Assembly: GCF_020379485.1 (NCBI RefSeq) | Contig: NC_063436.1 | Location: forward strand, 26,472,423 to 26,536,422 | Reading direction: 5' to 3' | Length of the DNA: 64,000 bases | DNA from: Brassica napus | Taxonomy: Eukaryota > Streptophyta > Magnoliopsida > Brassicales > Brassicaceae | In this document: positions 37,456-49,800 of the stretch, piece after piece | How the letters are laid out: the number at the start of each line of letters is the position of its first letter | Position numbering within the stretch: position 1 is the first letter of the stretch | Notes under the pieces: model-generated | Databases searched by the model: none | What the model saw: the letters and a program-made list of their open reading frames with translations, nothing else | Told to the model about the DNA's origin: nothing | Program-made: the position numbers and the translations under genes

Positions 37456-38649
37456 ATGGCTAATTGTTCGGGAGACTCTAGTGACGTGGCTTCTCAGTTT
37501 GACATTCTCCGATGCCCTTTCTTGAGGAACATCAATGAGCCCACTAACCTCTCCTTCTCCTCCTCCTTGCCTTTCCCCATCCCTGTAAGTTAACTTAAAA
37601 GTCCCTTGCAGTGTGGATTGTTTCTCATCATTGACTTATTTAATTCCCTTCCAGGCACGAGCAGGTCAAGGACCTATATTCGAGGATGGACCCAATTTTG
37701 ATACGGCCTTTAGGCTTTTCCACGGGCAAGATGGAGTTGTCCCGCTCTCCAACAGCGCTAGAGCTGAAGCTGAGAAGAAGCCAGAGCCTGTGTTCAACCC
37801 TCTTGCTGCTAAGGCCGCCACGATTAGTCTCTCATCTTTTGGACCTGGAGGGCCTTTTGGGTTTGATGCTTTTTCTGACATGTTTAAAAACCAAAAGAGA
37901 AAGTCTGACTCGTCCAAAAACAACAAGGATTCTTCCAAGGTAAAGCTTCTTGCTCAACACGTTTATTTTCACTTAGAGCCATTGCTTACTTGTTGCTCTT
38001 TCAGGGAGGAAGCCACGAAGCTATGAGTGACGACTGGCTTCAAACTGGAAACTGCCCTATTGCTAAATCCTACCGAGCTGTAAGTGGTGTGGCGCCGCTC
38101 GTGGCAAAGATCCTGCAACCACCTCCAGGGATGCATTACAAGTGCCCTAAAGCAATAGTAGCAGCTCGAGCAGCCATATCCAAAACAGCTTTCGCCAAGA
38201 ACCTCCGCCCACAGCCTTTATCATCCAAAGTACTTGTGATAGGGATGCTCGGCATGGCGCTAAACGTGCCTCTCGGGGTCTGGAGAGAGCACACTGAAAA
38301 GTTCTCTGCGTCTTGGTTTATAGCTCTTCACGCAGCGGTTCCGTTCATAGGAATACTGAGGAAGTCAGTGTTGATGCCTAAGATGGCGATGGTGTTTACC
38401 ATTGCAGCGTCGGTTATGGGGCAGGTGATTGGGTCAAGAGCAGAGAGGTATAGGCTCAAGTCGGTAGCTCAAAAGAAGATGACATTGTCTGGATCACCAA
38501 ACCCGTCGTCTGTTGAAGCAACTCAGATGGAGTTCCCCGGAGTTGCATCGGATGGAAGGTGCGGTGACAAAGTGGTGATGAAATGGAACCCCATGTTGCT
38601 TGAAGCAGCAAGTCCTGTTTCTACCGGAGCAACTAATGTTGTCTGCTAA
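37456..38649 (+). CDS. Conserved plant protein of unknown function (At4g25030/At5g45410-like)
   Basis: Three coding exons: 37456-37584, 37655-37939 and 38005-38649, together 352 residues. A leader intron with clean borders is likely at 36947-37426, preceded by a CT-rich leader. The function is unknown to me. The N-terminus is polar (FDILRCPFLRNINEPTNLSF); a Gly/Phe-rich segment follows (FGPGGPFGFDAFSDMF). The C-terminal half holds three hydrophobic stretches, including VLVIGMLGMALNVPLGVW and MAMVFTIAASVMGQVIGSRA, so it is probably a membrane protein. The assignment to At4g25030 rests on gene order after SWEET14 and remembered similarity. Two degenerate copies of its last exon follow at 40747 and 46150. 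Confidence 0.88.
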
Positions 38650-40746
38650 AGATTTTGATTTCTTCAAGAAGATCTCGAATATATATAATTGTTTTTCTTC
38701 TTGTTTTGGAGATTGTATTTGTAAAAGTTTCTATATGTTTGAAAAAAACTAGAATAAATTCATTTTTAAACGGTTGAAACTGTATCTTAATGTAAAAAAC
38801 TCGGTTTATTAAATAAAATAAAAAGATATAAGTTGGATACTAGATTTTGATCAAACGTTTTAAACCGTAGAATTAACTTTTAGTTTAAATATTTTTATGC
38901 AACAAAAATTATAATTTATATATTTTGGTTTGTATTTAGTTATAAAAAAAATTATATGTACATTTTATTATGTTTGTTTTTCTTAGGTGAGCTAAAATTT
39001 ATAAAGTTATTCAAACACGTATTTTAAGTAATTTATATATTCAGGTGAGCTAAAATTTATTATGCTTGTTTTGAGTTGATTTTATTTTAATAACTCATAA
39101 TTTTTATTAATAAATTTAGATATATATTTAAAACGTTGGTTCAATCCATCTTGTACTTTTTTTTAAATCATGAATTCACTTAATTTTATAATAAATATAT
39201 ATTTATATTAAAAATATTTAAAATATTTTAATTTAAATACAATCTTAGAATTAATAAAAAGATATAGTATAGATAGAGGGGTTAACGGGAAGGAGTTGTA
39301 GCTTTATAACTTTTGCTTCAAAATTAAAATTGTAGTTACATTTATCTCATAAGTAACATTGGATTTTGGATATAAATAACGTTTTAGATATATCATAATT
39401 TTTATATGTGTATTTTTGTTAAATTTGTATATATTATCTACACAGTTAAACATTTTCTTTGTTTTGATAAATTGTAAATGTGTAAATTCAATATAATAAA
39501 ACATCTATACGATAAAATATAGTATTTTAGTATATTTAATAATATTTTTATATAATGACATCATATATATTTATCCTACTAAAAGAGAAGTATAAATACC
39601 CCTGTACCAATATAAATGGTGCTCAAGATACACAAACAAACCTAACTGTTACCTTTTATTTAGAATAATGAAAACTTCGATTATTTTGCAAAAAAAAAAA
39701 GAATTTCTTAAACACCACATAACGTGATACTTAAAATAACCTTTTAATTACATTCTCATACCACTAAAAACTACATAATCCTAACTGTTACCTTTTATTG
39801 TTTTTGTCAATTAAAATAACTATAAAACATATCTAAATCTGTTTAAAACTAATTAATGTTAAATTTAAAACTAATTAAATTGATGCATTCAGACCTAAAC
39901 TATTATACATAATTGATGCCAAAAATATAACAAAATGTTCATTACTACTACAAGATATTTATGAATGTCTTTTAAAAATAAAGGTTATTTATTACTATTA
40001 TGCTGTATATTAATAAGATACTGATATGTATGACTAAAGTCTATTATTTCCACACTGTATCTTTTGATACATAACATAACTAAAACAAAGAAATAGTTGA
40101 TTTACATAAGCAACCCACATATACGAACAAAGACACATAATTTTGTGTATATAGTTTTACATATTACAGTTCTATTTTTTTAATAAATATATTCAAGTGC
40201 ATTATTGTGAGTTCTAACAGCATTTTTCTTTCAAAGTAACCAAAAAACTCTTTTAAAGAACCATTAACAATTTTTCCGGATTTTACCATCACCACTATCC
40301 ACAGTAGATCTGTCAATTATTTTTTCTAAAAGATTTAAATAAATAATTTTTTTTTGTTTTATCAAACAAACAAAAAAACCATCAAATTTTTTTTGTCAAA
40401 TTTAAAAAAGAATTAACAAGAAAATAAACCAAATGACCAGAAAAAAATATCAAAGAAGCAGAAATAAAATGAATTCAACAAGCCGATCCCGGTCCCAAAC
40501 TGAAAACATTTCAGTGAGTGGCTGATGTACCTTTTTGTATCACTTATAATCCATATATTGGTTTCAAAGTTAAAATAAAATAAAATAAAAGATAAATTTC
40601 AATCCAATATACATCTTTATAATAGATAAATGATAGTTTGAGATAGATTGAAGATGGTCTTACAGTCGCCTCTGTTACAAAGATGAATACATGACCACTA
40701 CGAATATTAAATATAACCATATATTCTAGACCAATGGTTCAACATC
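38650..40746. other. AT-rich spacer with an orphan Helitron 5' end
   Basis: 3' UTR of the preceding gene and AT-rich DNA. A Helitron-type 5' terminus (TCCTACTAAAAGAGAAGTA) begins at 39574, but no hairpin-CTAG 3' end follows before the next duplicated block, so the element is truncated or rearranged. Confidence 0.55.
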
Positions 40747-41009
40747 TTGGTTTATTGCTCATCATGCAGCGGTTACATACATAGGACTAGAATACTGAGG
40801 AAGTCAGTGTTGATGCCTAAGATGGCGATGGTGTTTGCCATAGCAGCGTCTGTTCTTGGACAGGTGACTGGGTCAAGAGCAGAGAGGTATGTTGTCAAGT
40901 CGGTAGCTCAGAAGAAGATGACATTGGCTGGACCAAACGTGTCGTCTGTTGAAGCAACTCATATGCAGTTCCCCAGATTTTCATCGGATGGAAGGTACGG
41001 CTACAAAGC
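40747..41009 (+). pseudogene. Fragment of the last exon of the At4g25030-like gene, copy 1
   Basis: Corresponds to 38313-38575 of the intact gene, from the CTTGGTTTAT block to the GGAAGGT block. It keeps RKSVLMPKMAMVF and QVTGSRAERY but has a frame change near 40785 and several substitutions, and it lacks start, earlier exons and the gene's stop codon. It marks the left edge of a duplicated block that continues to about 45745. Confidence 0.88.
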
Positions 41010-41216
41010 AATAAACCAATTTGTTTATTGCTTTGAATATATGTTTTTTTTTTGGTGTAAATGTTAAGATTTATACCAACTTTTCAGTTTTTTGAATATA
41101 TGTTCTAGATAAATATATATATACTGCATCAGCTTGGTGTTTAAACTACTTTTTTATGTGATAGTCACGGAAAATATGTTTCAATGAAAATAAAGTGGCT
41201 GTTCGGTGTTAACTTA

Positions 41217-43310
41217 TCCCCTATATATTAAAGGAGAATCATTTTTTAAGGCTTTCCTTAATTATCTCTTAGTTATTTTTTCAAGGATGCATTAGAAGGC
41301 TCCATTCTCTTTTTTGCTTACGTGTCGCGCTCACATCGATTCGCACAAAATCATTTAATGTGAAACCATTAAATGTTTCCTTTTTTGATGATTTTTTTTT
41401 TGCAAACTCCTTTTCCATGTCCTTAAGCAGTCGACGTTTTTTTATTTTTGTCAGACCGACTACTGAGTCCTTGAGCAGTCGATGTTCCATGTCCTTGATA
41501 CTAGGCGCATCGATGGGTATCGAAAGCAGAGAAGAAGACGATATGAGGGTGATCGACGTTCTTTACTAAGATTATAAAGAAAGAGATTTTGTAAAGCAGG
41601 CGCATCGACGATCTGAATCCCCATCGAAAAGAAAAAAAGAGAAGAAATGGAAGGTTTGATTCTATTTTTGTACAAAGCCATGGTCATGTATAAAAGAGAA
41701 GGAAGCTTTTCGTCAGTTTTTCTCAGCGATCATCATTCTCATCAACTTCCGGTTACTACAGGAGACTTCCTGGCGATTCCTCCGGTATATTTCGAACGTC
41801 AGACCTCAGGCGATTTGGGACCGACCGTCTTGGATTGCTTAAAACGACGCCTTCTTCACCATCTCGCTTGCCCACTAGGAACATCACGAAACGTACGTAA
41901 GGAGTGTTCTTGAAAATACTATTTACATAAAGAGATACGAATCTTTCTTGACGTGTCCTCTTATCCTAAGGTATATTTCTTATGAATAACTACCCAAGGA
42001 CTTAATAGAGTGATTTTATATTATGATCTTGATTTTTAATTTGATATTATTAGGGACGTTCAAATACGTTCTACCCAAATTTTCCAATTGTTCTGAAGAC
42101 TCAGAGGTAATATATTTATTGACTATTAGAAATTTTGTTTTAAGTTGTAGACCTTTTATTATCTACATAACAATTCGTGTGTTTCAGGGTTCTGTTCTGA
42201 TAGCTGGTAGTTCTGTGCATGGCTCTAAGTCTAATCTGAAGACAGCTGCTAAACGTGAAAGATCCCATATCGAAAGTTTAGAGGCAGCTATCTACGAGGG
42301 AACTGTTAACAAATATCGACATTCGGATTCGATTAAGAAAGTGAAGACTGAAAATAGTGGCTGAAGAATTATTGGAAACCTGTCTACGATGAAGATAGGC
42401 TTTTCTCTTTTATTGTTATAAGTATTTTAATTGTTTTAATCTTCGTATTATGCTTGGTTTTTGGGTTTTGTTTAACAATTTTGGAAGTCTGAAGTGTTTT
42501 ATTTTTTAACCTCTTTACGTACTCTAAGCATATGTTGGTCGTTTTTAATATAATCCCTATTGTCATATTTTGTCTGATCGGGTCGATTGGTTGAAGTTAT
42601 CTAATATATTTGGGCAATATAAAATACCTTAAAAGGAATCATTATTTATGTAAAGTTTATTTTCCATGGATATAGTCTATAGCTTTGTAAATATGAATAT
42701 ATCCCTTTTATAAAATATCCTATACAAATTGTTATAGCACATACTATATACAAGTACAATAAACAGAAGAGAGCAAATATATTTTTTCCTTTTTAAAATC
42801 GAATATAATATTATTGTACATGCATTTTATTTGATCCTCAGATTCCTCAAATAAAGAATTATTTTTTAATCAATGTGAGTATAGAATTATTTTAAATTTG
42901 ATATAGTTACTATATGTTAACATATATGATTTTTTTTTTTTACTTTCAGGATTCAATTCCATGCATTTTGATTAAACTTCAAAAAAAATTTAGACTATAA
43001 TCTCTTATCTTATCAATTAATTATGTTATTTTGGTTTTTATATTAAAACAAATTATGTGTTTTAAAGGGTGGAATCACATTCAATTTATTTTCTCTTAAA
43101 TTTTTTATATAATAAAAATAACTATATTTTATTTATTTAAGGTAGTTATAGTATTACTTTTCAAATGTTATTGTTCCACTAAAAGCCAGAAATTCCGGTG
43201 TTTTTCACTTTCTCTTCAAATATATATTTATGTCTTACAAAATCATAGTATATAACTTAAAATAATGATACATATGCTTCATTCCGCGTAAGGCGCGGGT
43301 TACTACCTAG
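41217..43310 (+). mobile_element. Helitron carrying a spliceable captured gene
   Basis: 5' end TCCCCTATATATTAAAGG after a host A (41216). The 3' end is a hairpin (CCGCGTAAGGCGCGG) followed by GTTACTACCTAG and a host T (43311). The flanks on both sides (41155-41216 and 43311 onward) are similar to the uninterrupted paralogue at about 52138-52380, which confirms an insertion. It contains a three-exon reading frame (41647-42364) but no Rep/helicase. Confidence 0.87.
41647..42364 (+). CDS. Helitron-borne three-exon reading frame, unknown origin
   Basis: Exons 41647-41896, 42054-42106 and 42188-42364 join with GT-AG borders and matching phases into 159 codons without a stop. I do not recognise the family. 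Blocks worth a search: TTGDFLAIPPVYFERQTSGD, GPTVLDCLKRRLLHHLACPL, RTFKYVLPKFSNCSEDSE and the basic C-terminal AAKRERSHIESLEAAIYEGT. It lies wholly within a non-autonomous Helitron and in its orientation, so it is best read as a captured host gene fragment. The true start may be different. Whether it is expressed is unknown. Confidence 0.5.
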
Positions 43311-43658
43311 TAAAATAGCTATAAAATTAGCGACAAATTTCAACGATAATGCAATTACTAACGAACAAAAACTTTCCCTAACTATCGCTATTCAATTTTA
43401 GCTACAGACCTTTCAATAAGATATATGGCTGGCGTTGATTGTTATTTTTAGGTGGTGTTATATCAAATCAGAAACATCAAAAATGTTTCAAAATAAATTA
43501 GACGTCAATATTTTAGAACAAAGATAGAATCTTGACAAAAAAAATGGAACAAAAATAGAATAATATTATTCAGATTTCCCTGCAACAAATCTACTACTAT
43601 TTCTATATATATGTAAATGTTCGCGTACAGCAATTTCTTAAAAGAACAAAAAAAGTTG

Positions 43659-43997
43659 ATGAGAAAGAAGATTACAATGTCGTCAATGAAATTTGCTATA
43701 TTTTGCATTGTCCTAGTTTCTTTCGTTAGTGTCCATGAATGTAGGTTATCTATAGTTTAGGTTTCATTCAACCTTTTATCATCATTATCGTTATAAACAC
43801 AATCATATTTTCTATAGTGTTTCAATTGATTTGTTCCTACTGTCTTTTATATAGGTTTTAGCCTCAAAGGTCTTTTTACAAGTAAAGTATCACCCTGCGA
43901 ACAAATAAAAAGTGGAAGTTGGTGCTGCTTTAAAGGAATACCAGTCTGCCAAGAAGACAAAAGAGGATGTGAGAAAATGTGCGTAGATAAACCTTAA
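43659..43997 (+). CDS. Secreted cysteine-rich peptide, defensin-like (DEFL)
   Basis: Two exons, 43659-43740 and 43855-43997, with GT-AG borders; the intron splits a Cys codon. Together they encode 74 residues. Exon 1 is a signal peptide (basic start, then MKFAIFCIVLVSFVSVHE). Exon 2 encodes a cysteine-rich mature region, with Cys at residues 28, 42, 51, 52, 59, 66 and 70, including the doublet SGSWCCFKG. The signal-peptide exon plus Cys-rich exon layout is the standard one for plant DEFL/LCR genes, which act in defence or in pollen-pistil signalling. Met10 or Met7 could be the real start. The gene sits in a duplicated block between two Helitrons; a decayed partner is at about 52410. The subfamily is not assigned. 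Confidence 0.65.
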
Positions 43998-44239
43998 TCA
44001 AATTATTATTTAAAAGTTCAATAAAACTTGATTTATATATTTACTTAGTAAAATTTTAAATAAATAAAATCTGTATCTGTAGTTTTGTTAAATTTGTATA
44101 TATATGATCAACAAGAATATATACTGTTTTGTTTATGTTGATAACTTGTAAATAAATGAATTATATCTAATTATCTTATTCAGGTTATTTTTATTTATGC
44201 AAAACTGAAAACAACAGAAAAAGACATGTGAGCTATATA

Positions 44240-44441
44240 TCAATACTATTAAAACAGAATCAATTTTTATCTACTTACAAATAGTCTAGGTTGGACCATT
44301 ATATTTAATTATATTTCCTATTATTTATATTCATATCTAATCAATACTATTAAAACAGAAGCAATTTTTATCTACTTACAAATAGTCTAGGTTGGACCAT
44401 TATATTTAATTATATTTCCTATTATTTATATTCATATCTAA
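44240..44441. repeat. Tandem duplication (2 x 101 bp) of a Helitron 5' terminus
   Basis: Both units start TCAATACTATTAAAACAGAA; one substitution (T/G) after this block is the only difference I see. The second unit leads into the body of the element. Confidence 0.92.
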
Positions 44442-45682
44442 TTTATTGTTAAATATACATCATACCTAAAATTAAGGAACTAACTAACTAATCTATTATT
44501 TTTTAAACTAATGAATTTAATTTATATTAATTCGAAATTAAAATAACTAATCAATTATATTTTAGTTATTAATGTAATAAATAATTATATATATATATAT
44601 TCATTCATATATATACAACTATATATTAATCCAAATGCAAAAAAAAAAAAAATTGTTCAAAACCCTCACCAAATACATAAAATATAATTCTTATAGTTAG
44701 AGTATTAAAATATATATAAATATATATTATAACATAAATATTAATAGTAATTATATGATGAAACATGTTACTATTGATAGTTTAATGAATATATTTTTTA
44801 CGGGTTACTCAAATAGACATGTAATATATATATCAAATATAAACCAATTGAACAAATATATTAACACAAATATATCATAAAACATTAAAATTAACATAAA
44901 TCGAAGCTAGAAAGTAAGAGTCAATATTTTAATTGCTTAAAAATATAATTATATATATAAATTATAAAAATTAAGAACTAAATATAATAAAAATATATAT
45001 CAAACTTAAAATAATAAATATTTACATTTCTAATGCGAATAATGAAATTAACTTTTAAATTTAAAATAAGCCATAGACAAAACATCAAAAAGTATCTAAT
45101 AATATGTGAATAACAAAAGTAAACTACTAAATAAACAATTATATTTTTTTTGCAAACGTAAATCATTAATTTGTAATAGACGTATACATATTATTGATGC
45201 TCAAATCTATTTTATTTTTAGTATGCATCCACTCAAATATTAATCCATTAACAAGATGGAATTTTAGTTAGACTAAAATTGTATTAAAATTGGAATATCA
45301 ATTTCATACTATATTCACTATTCATCTGAACGTTCATGAATATATATTACAATACTCAAAATATAATAATAAATCAAACCGGATTACATATTGGATCATC
45401 TATCAGTTCAACCGATAACCAGATCTCATGTTTTAACAGTTGTTACGGGTTTTATAGAATTTTTAAATAACAGTTTTTTTTTTTGAAAACTAAAATGGAT
45501 TACATATGAACCACCGAATTTGGCAATTTAACTGCGGGTCGGGTCGGATTTCAAAACATTGAATATAATTTTTCATTTGTAATATCTAAGTGTAGATACA
45601 ATTAAAATACAAATTTATATCAAATAAATTTGGAATGTTTCGAAAATAACTCTGCGCTTTGAAAGCGCGGATCAAAGTCTAG
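44240..45682 (+). mobile_element. Helitron with duplicated 5' end
   Basis: 5' end TCAATACTATTAAAACAG after a host A. The 3' end has the hairpin CTGCGCTTTGAAAGCGCGG followed by ATCAAAGTCTAG and a host T (45683). The first 101 bp occurs twice in tandem (44240 and 44341). The flanks agree with uninterrupted sequence at 53044-53056 and 55636-55648, which act as paralogous empty sites. No coding capacity. Confidence 0.9.
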
Positions 45683-46149
45683 TTGATGTTAAAAGAAATG
45701 ACACACGTGCAAACATGATATTGGACATTTGATATATGGTCTATTAATATGTATGGGTTCTATACTATATATTAAAATAGAAATCATAACTTCCTTTTTC
45801 ATGTGTGATATTTAAAATAGACCATCTAATAGAAATTAATCACATTAATGTTTTTCTATCATTAATCTATGTTAATATTAGAAGCACCTTAACATCAACA
45901 TCTTTTTTTTTTGTAAACAAATGTCGACATCTATCTATACATTGACACAACTCACTAACGTTTCACCATTTTTACTCTATAACAAAATAATCTAATATAG
46001 ACTTCCCAAATTCTTCAACGTCGAATTACTTTTAGTTGTAGTTTAGTCAAATTACAACCAACCATCTTTTATCATGCGTTTGCAGAAACACAGAGAAATT
46101 GATGTGTACAATGATTTGCTGTAGTTTAGTCAAATTACAACCAACCATC
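45683..46149. other. End of duplicated block plus truncated Helitron-like 5' end
   Basis: 45683-45735 continues the duplicated segment that also occurs at 55643-55700. A Helitron-type start (TCTATACTATATATTAAAAT) begins at 45759 without a matching 3' end. A segment with TTTAGTCAAATTACAACC occurs twice (about 46037 and 46122). Confidence 0.6.
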
Positions 46150-46439
46150 TTCACGCAGCGGTTCCTTTAATAGGAATACTGAGGAAGTCAGTGTTGATGC
46201 CTAAGATGGCGATGTTGTTTACCATAGCAGCGTCGGTTACGGGATAGGTGATTGGGTCAAGAGCAGAGAGGTATAGGCTCAAGTCGGTAGCTCAAAAGAA
46301 GATGACATTGTCTGGATCACCAAACCCGTCGTCTGTTGAAGCAACTCAGACGGAGTTCCCCGGAGTTTCATCGGATGGAAGGTGCGGTGACAAAGTGGTG
46401 ATGAAATGGAACCCCATGTTGCTTGAAGCAGCAAGTCCT

Positions 46440-46578
46440 TATTAGTGTATATACATACTGTATACGAGTATAGGGTGCTACTATACTCATTCTATATACG
46501 GGTAGTATAAATACCCCCTTGTACATGACTTTCATTAATTAATCAAGATACAACTTTAAGTTTGGCTTACTCTTAATA
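46440..46578 (+). repeat. 5' LTR of Copia element 1
   Basis: 139 bp, unusually short. It contains a TATA-like AGTATAAATACC at about 46505-46516 and is followed directly by the primer-binding site. Confidence 0.95.
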
Positions 46579-46801
46579 TGGTATCAGAGCGTAACAAACT
46601 TTTCCGCCATTAACAGCAAGCTTGATTTTGTGAGTTTCTCAGCTTGAATCTCTCCGATTCAGATCTCATGAGCACTCTGATTCGTCAAATTCTTGCTGAT
46701 TCCATCGTATCTTGGTGTTTTCTCATTCGCGAGATACTGTTTCTCGTTTCCTTCATCATCTTCGCTCCGATTCTTTCATCGTTCTTCATCTAACCTCCGT
46801 C

Positions 46802-49800
46802 ATGAGCTCGAATCTTCCTCCGTCGACTCCGCAGCCACTCCCGGTGGACCATTACAACAATCCATACTATCTTCACAACTCGGATCATGCTGGCTTGGTT
46901 TTGGTTTCGGATCGCCTTTCTTCTGGATCTGAGTTCCACGCTTGGCGTCGATCTATTCGTATGGCGTTGAATGTTCGTAACAAACTTGGATTCATTGATG
47001 GTACGATTCCTAAACCTCCTGCGGATCATAGAGATTCTGGATCTTGGTCTCGTTGCAATGATATGGTTTCTACTTGGTTGATGAAGTCGGTTTCGAAGAA
47101 GATAGGGCAGAGTTTACTCTTTATGTCAACAGCGGAATTGATTTGGAAGAATTTGATGACAAGATTTAAACAGGATGATGCTCCAAGAATCTTTGAGATT
47201 GAACAAAAGTTGAGTAATCTTCAACAAGGTTCTCTTGATGTGAGCACCTATTATACGGAGTTGGTGACTCTTTGGGAAGAGTTTCAGAACTATGTTGATC
47301 TTCCTGTGTGCACTTGTGGTAAATGTGAATGTAATGCAGCTGTTTCTTGGGAGTTATTACAGCAGAGAAGCCGTGTGACGAAGTTCTTAATGGGGTTGAA
47401 TGAATTCTTTGAGGCTACACGTCGCCACATCTTGATGCTCAAACCTATTCCTTCGATTGAGGAAGTCTTCAACATGGTGGCTCAGGATGAACGGCAGAAA
47501 CTGATTCGTCCTTCTCTCAAGACTGATAGTGTTGTTTTTCAGACTTCTGCTACTCCTGCTGATGCGATGTCTGACTCTCACTATGCAGCGGCTGTTGCTT
47601 ACCGTCCTAAACAGCGTCCTATTTGCACACATTGTGGGATACCTGGCCATATTGTTCAGAAGTGCTATAAGATCCATGGATATCCTCCTGGTCACAAGCT
47701 TTATAACACTAATGTGTCTCATCAACGTTCATCTTCTCAAGAAGGACATCACCAGTCGCGTGGACAGGTCTCTCTTTCACAGAATCACAACCGTCCTCCT
47801 TCTTCTCAGTCTTCTACATCTGGCAATACAGTGGCTCATGTCCAAAACAAGTCTTCTGGTACTCTGGATTTATCTCCTTTTACTCAGGAGCAAGTTAGTC
47901 ACTTGTTGTAGCAGTTACAGACTCAGGCGCGACAACTCGATTCTACGGTCAACTCTGTTTCTTTGACTCCTTCCATTACAGAAAAAGGAATAATGCCTGC
48001 TGAATCTTCGTGTGGTATATTTCCCTTTCCTTCTTCAAGCCTTCGTTTTGAACATAATATCCTCACTTTTCAACATCAAACTCTTGCTTCTCTTTCACAT
48101 TATATTCCTTCTGATGCTTGGATAGTGGACAGTGGAGCCACGACTCATGTGTGTTGTGATCTGTCTCTTTTTACTGAAACTTCTCCGGTTTCAGGAATGA
48201 CTGTATCATTACCTAATGGCACTAGGGAATGCATAACTCATTCAGGAATAGTGTGTTTGTCTGATTCTTTGGTTCTTCATGATGTTCTTTATGTTCCTTC
48301 ATTTCGTTTTAATCTTGTTAGTGTTAGCAGTCTTTTACGTAAGGATAAATGTTCAGCTCACTTCTTTCCTGAATATTGTTACATACAGGACCATACTCGG
48401 GCCTTGAAGATTGGTGAAGGTTCTCTGCTTCACAACTTATATGTTTTGGACTTTGGTGATCATACTGCTCCTGTTTCTTTCTGTGGCTCTGTACGTGTTG
48501 ATGAAGATCTTTGGCATATGCGTTTAGGACATCCTTCAATGGACAGATTAAAACTCTTGTCGGGTATTCTTTCTTGTTCTAAGCCTAGTCCTGTTGCGTC
48601 TTCCCCATGTTCAGTTTGTCCATTAGCTAAGCAGAAAAGATTACCCTTTGTTTCCAATAATCATTTGTCTAGTTGTCCTTTCGATTTGATTCATGTAGAC
48701 ACATGGGGTCCTTTTTCAGTTGAATCTGTTGATGGTTTTAGGTATTTCCTTACCATTGTAGACGATTGTACTCGAATAACATGGGTTTACATGATGAGAA
48801 ATAAAAGTGATGTTTCTGAGATTATGCCTTCATTTTTGAAACTTGTTCAAACTCAATATCAAACAACAGTTAAAATCATTCGTAGTGACAATGCTCCTGA
48901 ACTACATTTTGGAACCTTAATTCGCGAATTTGGTATTACTCATCAGTTTTCTTGTGCCTATACTCCTCAACAAAACTCAGTTGTAGAGAGGAAGCATCAG
49001 CACATTTTGAATGTTGCTAGAGCCCTTTTATTTCAATCTCATCTTCCTCTGGTTTATTGGAGTGAATGCATTAAAACTGCTGTTTTTCTTATTAACCGCA
49101 TGCCATCTCCTTTGCTTAAAAATGTCTCACCTTATGAACTCTTGTTAAAGAAACAACCTGCGTATAATTTCTTGCGTGCCTTTGGTTGTTTGTGTTTTGT
49201 CTCTACGTTAAACAAGGATCGTCATAAACTGTCAAAGAGAGCAAATGCAAGTGTTTTCATTGGTTATGCATCGGGTTATAAAGGATATCGTGTTCTTGAT
49301 TTGGATACAAATGTGATTTCTATTTCTCGAAATGTTGTGTTTCATGAGCATGTGTTTCCTCTTAAGAATAGCTCCACTCCTCCAGATGACTTGTTTGATA
49401 AGGTCATATTACCAATGCCGATTCCTGTTGCTTTGGATAGTCCATTAGAGGTTTCTGTTGATTCTAATCTTGCATCAGCATCCATTCCTAGTGCCGTTAG
49501 TTCATCTATACCAGTTGTTTCTGGAACAGGTCAAGCTTCATTACTTAGCGACAGACCTCGGCGCACTGGTAAGGCTCCTCAATACCTATCTGACTATCAT
49601 TGCTCTCTCACTCAACATTCTCCATCCCACTCATTTTGCTCTACTTCCTCTACTCCTTTATATCCTATTTCTTCAGTTCTTTCTTATTCTAAAATCTCCT
49701 CTGAATTTCAACATGCCATTCTTTCTGTTTCTGCTGATACTGTCCCTAGTACTTTCAAGCAGGCAATTCTTTCTGATATATGGAGGAAGGCAATGAATAC

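Noticed and set aside
41281..41569. Open frames on both strands in the Helitron 5' half
   Set aside because: Short, overlapping on opposite strands, and not joined by good splice sites to the exon at 41647.
39574..43310. One large Helitron from 39574 to 43310 capturing the exon fragment
   Set aside because: The flanks of 41217 and 43310 join to match the paralogue near 52138-52380, so the insertion starts at 41217. The 39574 terminus is an orphan.
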